A stretch of 6,579 nucleotides of DNA from Niveispirillum sp. (lineage in GTDB: Bacteria; Pseudomonadota; Alphaproteobacteria; Azospirillales; Azospirillaceae), in contig JAEMSB010000152.1 of the NCBI GenBank assembly GCA_016463045.1, forward strand, positions 884 through 7,462, written 5' to 3'. The notes under the pieces were generated by a model that did not search any database, had not been told where the DNA came from, and saw nothing but the letters and a program-made list of their open reading frames with translations. Made by a program: the position numbers and the translations under genes. Shown here piece after piece: positions 5,745 to 6,579 of the stretch; positions within the stretch are counted from its first letter, which is position 1, and each line of letters begins with the position of its first letter.

Positions 5745-5778
5745 ATGGTGTCATGATAAAGACATATCATTATACCAT
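5745..5778. promoter_or_regulatory. 34-bp imperfect palindrome, candidate operator of the divergent control region
   Basis: The arms 5745-5758 (ATGGTGTCATGATA) and 5765-5778 (TATCATTATACCAT) are complementary at 12 of 14 positions around the 6-bp spacer AAGACA. The stretch is markedly AT-rich compared with the rest of the window. It overlaps a perfect extended -10 for the minus strand and a possible -10 for the plus strand, so a bound protein would block both the amidohydrolase operon and the transporter gene. The GntR regulator encoded at 2044-2838 is the obvious candidate binder, by proximity only. Confidence 0.6.
5769..5777 (-). promoter_or_regulatory. extended -10 promoter element TGGTATAAT of the amidohydrolase operon
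   Basis: On the minus strand, 5777 to 5769 reads TGGTATAAT, a perfect TGn extension joined to a perfect TATAAT. No good -35 hexamer is seen 16-18 bp upstream, which is usual for extended -10 promoters. Transcription would start near 5762, giving a leader of about 240 nt before the ATG at 5522. On the plus strand a weaker pair, TTGGTG (5732-5737) and GATAAA (5755-5760) with 17-bp spacing, could serve the transporter gene. Confidence 0.5.
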
Positions 5779-5796
5779 TTAAAGCCGGGGGCGTGC

Positions 5797-6579
5797 ATGT
5801 CTGTCGATCGGTCTGAATTCAGGCAAGGCTGGAAGGTGGTCGCCGCCTCCGCCCTTGGCATCGGGACCGGGCTGTCGCCCATTCCCTTCTACACGATGGG
5901 TGTCTTCGTGGCGCCGCTGTCGGCGGAATTCGGCTGGGGCGTCGATCAGATTATGCTGGCGCTGATGATCATGACCCTTGGGGCCATGGTCATGGGGCCG
6001 GTGGCCGGTATGGCTGCTGACAAGTTCGGTGTCCGACGTGTCGTGCTGATTTCTGTCGCACTGTTTGGCCTGACGCTGGCGGGCTTCGCGCTTTCGAACG
6101 GATCGCTGACGCTCTTCTACATCAACTGGATGCTGATGGCGGCGCTGGGCGCGGGCACCCTGCCCATCACCTGGACGCGGGCCGTCAACAACTGGTTCAA
6201 CGCCAATCGTGGTCTGGCCCTGGGCCTGTCGCTGCTGGGCACGGGCCTGTTCGGGGCGTTTGCCAAGCTTTATGCCAATTACCTGATCGGCGTGGTCGGA
6301 TGGCGCATGGCCTATGTCGGCCTGGCTTTGCTGCCGCTGTTGCTTGCGCTGCCGGTTGCGTTCCTGCTGTTCCATGACGTGACGGACAAAGGGGCAATGG
6401 GGGCGCCGGCCAAGGTGGCGCATCGCGGCTTCACCCTGCGTCAGGCACTGCGCACCTACCGGTTCTGGGTGCTGGCCATCGCCTTCGTGCCCATCGCCTT
6501 CGCCGTCGGCGGCCCGATCCCCAATTTGGAAAAGATCCTGGGCTCTAAGGGGCTGGATGCGCAGCAGGCAGTGCAGATT
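5797..6579 (+). CDS. MFS transporter, N-terminal part (cut by window end)
   Basis: From the ATG at 5797 the frame stays open for 261 codons to the window edge, covering roughly the first seven of twelve expected membrane segments. Hydrophobic helices lie near 12-32, 52-72, 81-99, 105-126, 139-160, 168-192 and 223-243. The loop between helices 2 and 3 carries the MFS motif A (GMAADKFGVRR, 71-81). The block AVNNWFNANRGLALGLSLLGTG (129-150) and GWRMAY (168-173) are typical of the oxalate/formate-antiporter-like and monocarboxylate-type MFS groups. It is an inner-membrane secondary transporter, and its divergent position suggests it imports the substrate (or an acid product) of the amidohydrolase operon. 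The ribosome binding site is weak (GGGGG at 5787-5791, 5 nt before the ATG). A GTG at 5793 is out of frame. Family is confident, substrate unknown. Confidence 0.92.
   Translation, partial: MSVDRSEFRQGWKVVAASALGIGTGLSPIPFYTMGVFVAPLSAEFGWGVDQIMLALMIMTLGAMVMGPVAGMAADKFGVRRVVLISVALFGLTLAGFALSNGSLTLFYINWMLMAALGAGTLPITWTRAVNNWFNANRGLALGLSLLGTGLFGAFAKLYANYLIGVVGWRMAYVGLALLPLLLALPVAFLLFHDVTDKGAMGAPAKVAHRGFTLRQALRTYRFWVLAIAFVPIAFAVGGPIPNLEKILGSKGLDAQQAVQI

Noticed and set aside
5779..6423. Minus-strand open frame of 214 codons rich in Gln, His and Arg opposite the transporter
   Set aside because: The composition is what the reverse complement of hydrophobic transporter codons produces. The plus-strand MFS protein has clear motifs, so this is a shadow.

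Overview
The window is GC-rich, densely packed bacterial DNA. Codon choice (strong G/C at third positions), gene families and layout suggest an alphaproteobacterium, perhaps of the Azospirillum/Niveispirillum kind; that placement is a general impression, not a proven assignment. No rRNA, tRNA, CRISPR array, insertion sequence or transposase is visible. Eight protein genes are supported, two of them cut by the window edges.

Layout, left to right. (1) 1-338, minus: N-terminal part of an MmgE/PrpD-family gene. (2) 339-522: divergent regulatory gap with a perfect 14-bp palindrome beside the MmgE/PrpD start. (3) 523-1233, plus: GntR/HutC-type repressor. (4) 1240-2022, minus: crotonase-fold (enoyl-CoA hydratase/isomerase-like) protein, convergent with the repressor across 6 bp. 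(5) 2044 to about 2838, minus: a second GntR/HutC-type repressor. (6) 2839-2938: short gap holding a nested inverted repeat of about 69 bp. (7) 2939-3862 and 3862-4815, minus: two paralogous polysaccharide-deacetylase-fold (PuuE-allantoinase-like) proteins with a TGATG stop/start overlap. (8) 4833-5522, minus: isochorismatase-family amidohydrolase with an intact Asp-Lys-Cys triad. (9) 5523-5796: 274-bp divergent control region with a 34-bp imperfect palindrome over a TGGTATAAT extended -10, plus a run of smaller inverted repeats. (10) 5797 to the end, plus: N-terminal two thirds of a major facilitator transporter.

How the genes may work together. The minus-strand genes from 5522 to 1240 read like one catabolic operon: amidohydrolase, two deacetylase-fold proteins, a repressor and a CoA-pathway enzyme, with a divergent transporter driven from the same control region. 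The chemistry suggested by the families is opening of a small cyclic amide, imide or ureide by the PuuE-like pair, followed by hydrolysis of the linear amide or carbamoyl product by the isochorismatase-type enzyme. Uptake would be by the MFS protein and later processing through CoA intermediates. The substrate cannot be read from the sequence. The most unusual point is the translationally coupled pair of deacetylase-fold proteins, in which the downstream copy has Arg where the upstream copy has the conserved C-terminal His. This suggests a two-subunit enzyme with one degenerate subunit, or a shift in chemistry.
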